31,493 nt of DNA, from contig JACKMC010000020.1 of NCBI GenBank assembly GCA_024235595.1, positions 1 to 31,493 on the forward strand. Direction: 5' to 3'. Shown here piece after piece: positions 30,904 to 31,493 of this stretch (position 1 is its first letter; each line of letters starts with the position of its first letter). The notes below the pieces were generated by a model, which searched no databases, was not told the DNA's origin, and worked only from the letters and a program-made list of their open reading frames with translations. The stretch is from Zoogloeaceae bacterium. Lineage in GTDB: Bacteria; Pseudomonadota; Gammaproteobacteria; Burkholderiales; Rhodocyclaceae. Position numbers and translations under genes: made by a program.

Positions 30904-31224
30904 GACCGGGGCTCGAATCATTGCCTTGATTCGAAATCCCTTGCTCGCCACACGATCGCACCGAGCGCGGCCATCGTTCGTCCAGCGTTTGTGCAACAAC
31001 GCGCGGCCTGACCCTGCAGGCTTCTCACTCGCTGTCTACGCTTCGCAGTGTCGGTTGCGCGAACACCACGCGAGACTCGCTACCGGCTGCTGGCGAAGCC
31101 TTGCCGCGCGGGGCTGACTCCCACTGCACGCCAATCGCAATTTCCGGCCGGCAAACATCGCGGAGCTTCCCAAGCGACCCGCCATTCTGGCGCAGCGCGC
31201 CCTGACCCCATCTTTTCCGTTTGG
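30904..31224. other. Intergenic region with inverted repeats
   Basis: No supported gene. TCGAATCA (30913-30920) pairs with TGATTCGA (30927-30934). CTGACCC cores occur near 31010 and 31201. CCATCTTTTCCGT (31208-31220) pairs 12 of 13 with ACGGGAAAGATGG (31230-31242), overlapping the end of the minus-strand gene, a possible terminator. Confidence 0.55.
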
Positions 31225-31493
31225 TCACCACGGGAAAGATGGGCGAGCTGAATGCCCAGGATAATGATGGCCGGCGGCTCCACGCTTAAGGACCGCCTGC
31301 TCCATCATGGACCCAATAATTTCGTGTGCGCGCCGTGTGGGGTGGTATTCGTCCCAGAACAGGTAGGCATCCGGATTCGCGCACGGTGGCATGGGCACTG
31401 GAAAGGTCGTCTCACACGCATCTGTGCTGTTGGTGATGCCGTAGCGGCCCGGCTCATCGATGATCTCCTGGGTCTTCGCCCCAAAATCGAAAA
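31225..31493 (-). CDS. SGNH/GDSL hydrolase, C-terminal part (cut by window edge)
   Basis: The last 89 residues of a minus-strand gene are visible. They contain ANPDAYLFWDEYHPTRRAHE, where Asp and His of DEYH are the D-x-x-H catalytic pair of block V in SGNH/GDSL esterases of the phospholipase/hemolysin type, and a helix IIGSMMEQAVLKR after it. The segment ahead, with YGITNSTDACETTF and two cysteines, fits the same family, which is often secreted. The final residues GHHYPGHSARPSFPW look atypical and may reflect a lost native C-terminus. The nucleophile block lies outside the window. The neighbouring PEP-CTERM gene suggests a surface or exopolysaccharide region. Confidence 0.75.
   Translation of the reverse strand, partial: FDFGAKTQEIIDEPGRYGITNSTDACETTFPVPMPPCANPDAYLFWDEYHPTRRAHEIIGSMMEQAVLKRGAAGHHYPGHSARPSFPW

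Overview
The window looks like a chromosomal stretch of a GC-rich betaproteobacterium, most likely of the Rhodocyclales (Azoarcus / Thauera / Aromatoleum / Zoogloea type). This is inferred from gene content: a ferredoxin-dependent indolepyruvate oxidoreductase with a branched-chain-type ABC transporter and ubiX, a PEP-CTERM protein behind a sigma-54 promoter, LON-domain and DUF2325 proteins, and REP-type repeats. No rRNA, tRNA or CRISPR array was seen.

Layout. (1) 1-2924 is the edge of an integrated island: a truncated AlpA-type regulator, an island-associated 253-aa protein, and a translationally coupled pair of an unknown protein and a PIN-like nuclease. Nested inverted repeats at 3029-3072 may mark the island boundary. 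(2) 3145-7806 is core: flavin reductase plus alpha/beta hydrolase (minus), mutY and a Prx5-like peroxiredoxin (plus), a second hydrolase and a gamma-glutamylcyclotransferase (minus). (3) 7979-14163 is a long minus-strand run: livH-livM-livK-type transporter genes without any ATPase gene, ubiX, a diacylglycerol-kinase-like protein, a metallophosphoesterase and a LON-domain protein. (4) Divergent from it lies iorA-iorB (14404-16889), behind a perfect FNR/ANR box placed exactly as in a class II promoter, so this operon is probably switched on when oxygen is low. (5) 16954-18892 is a probable iron-responsive locus: a Fur-like box over the -35, a 24-aa membrane microprotein, a 68-aa protein, a DUF2325 coiled-coil protein with an HC-x5-C motif, and a 57-aa mini-CDGSH protein. 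(6) 18938-22303 (minus) carries a metallo-beta-lactamase-fold protein with a degenerate metal motif, a methyltransferase, a DUF3465 protein, a membrane protein and a VOC protein. (7) 22304-31493 is accessory and repeat-rich: a REP pair, an orphan SigZ-like ECF sigma factor, an AT-richer FmdE + TauE/SafE cassette, a LysR/52-aa microprotein divergon with a clear operator, a DUF5924-like protein, two small genes behind matching OmpR-type boxes (one frameshifted), a PEP-CTERM gene behind a sigma-54 promoter, and the end of an SGNH hydrolase gene.

How the parts fit: iorAB would turn arylpyruvates from aromatic amino acids into aryl-acetyl-CoA with reduced ferredoxin, and the adjacent transporter may import the amino acid or aromatic acid. 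MutY and the peroxiredoxin serve oxidative-damage control. The PEP-CTERM protein points to exopolysaccharide-linked surface display. The most likely undescribed unit is the Fur-box microprotein / DUF2325 / mini-CDGSH locus.
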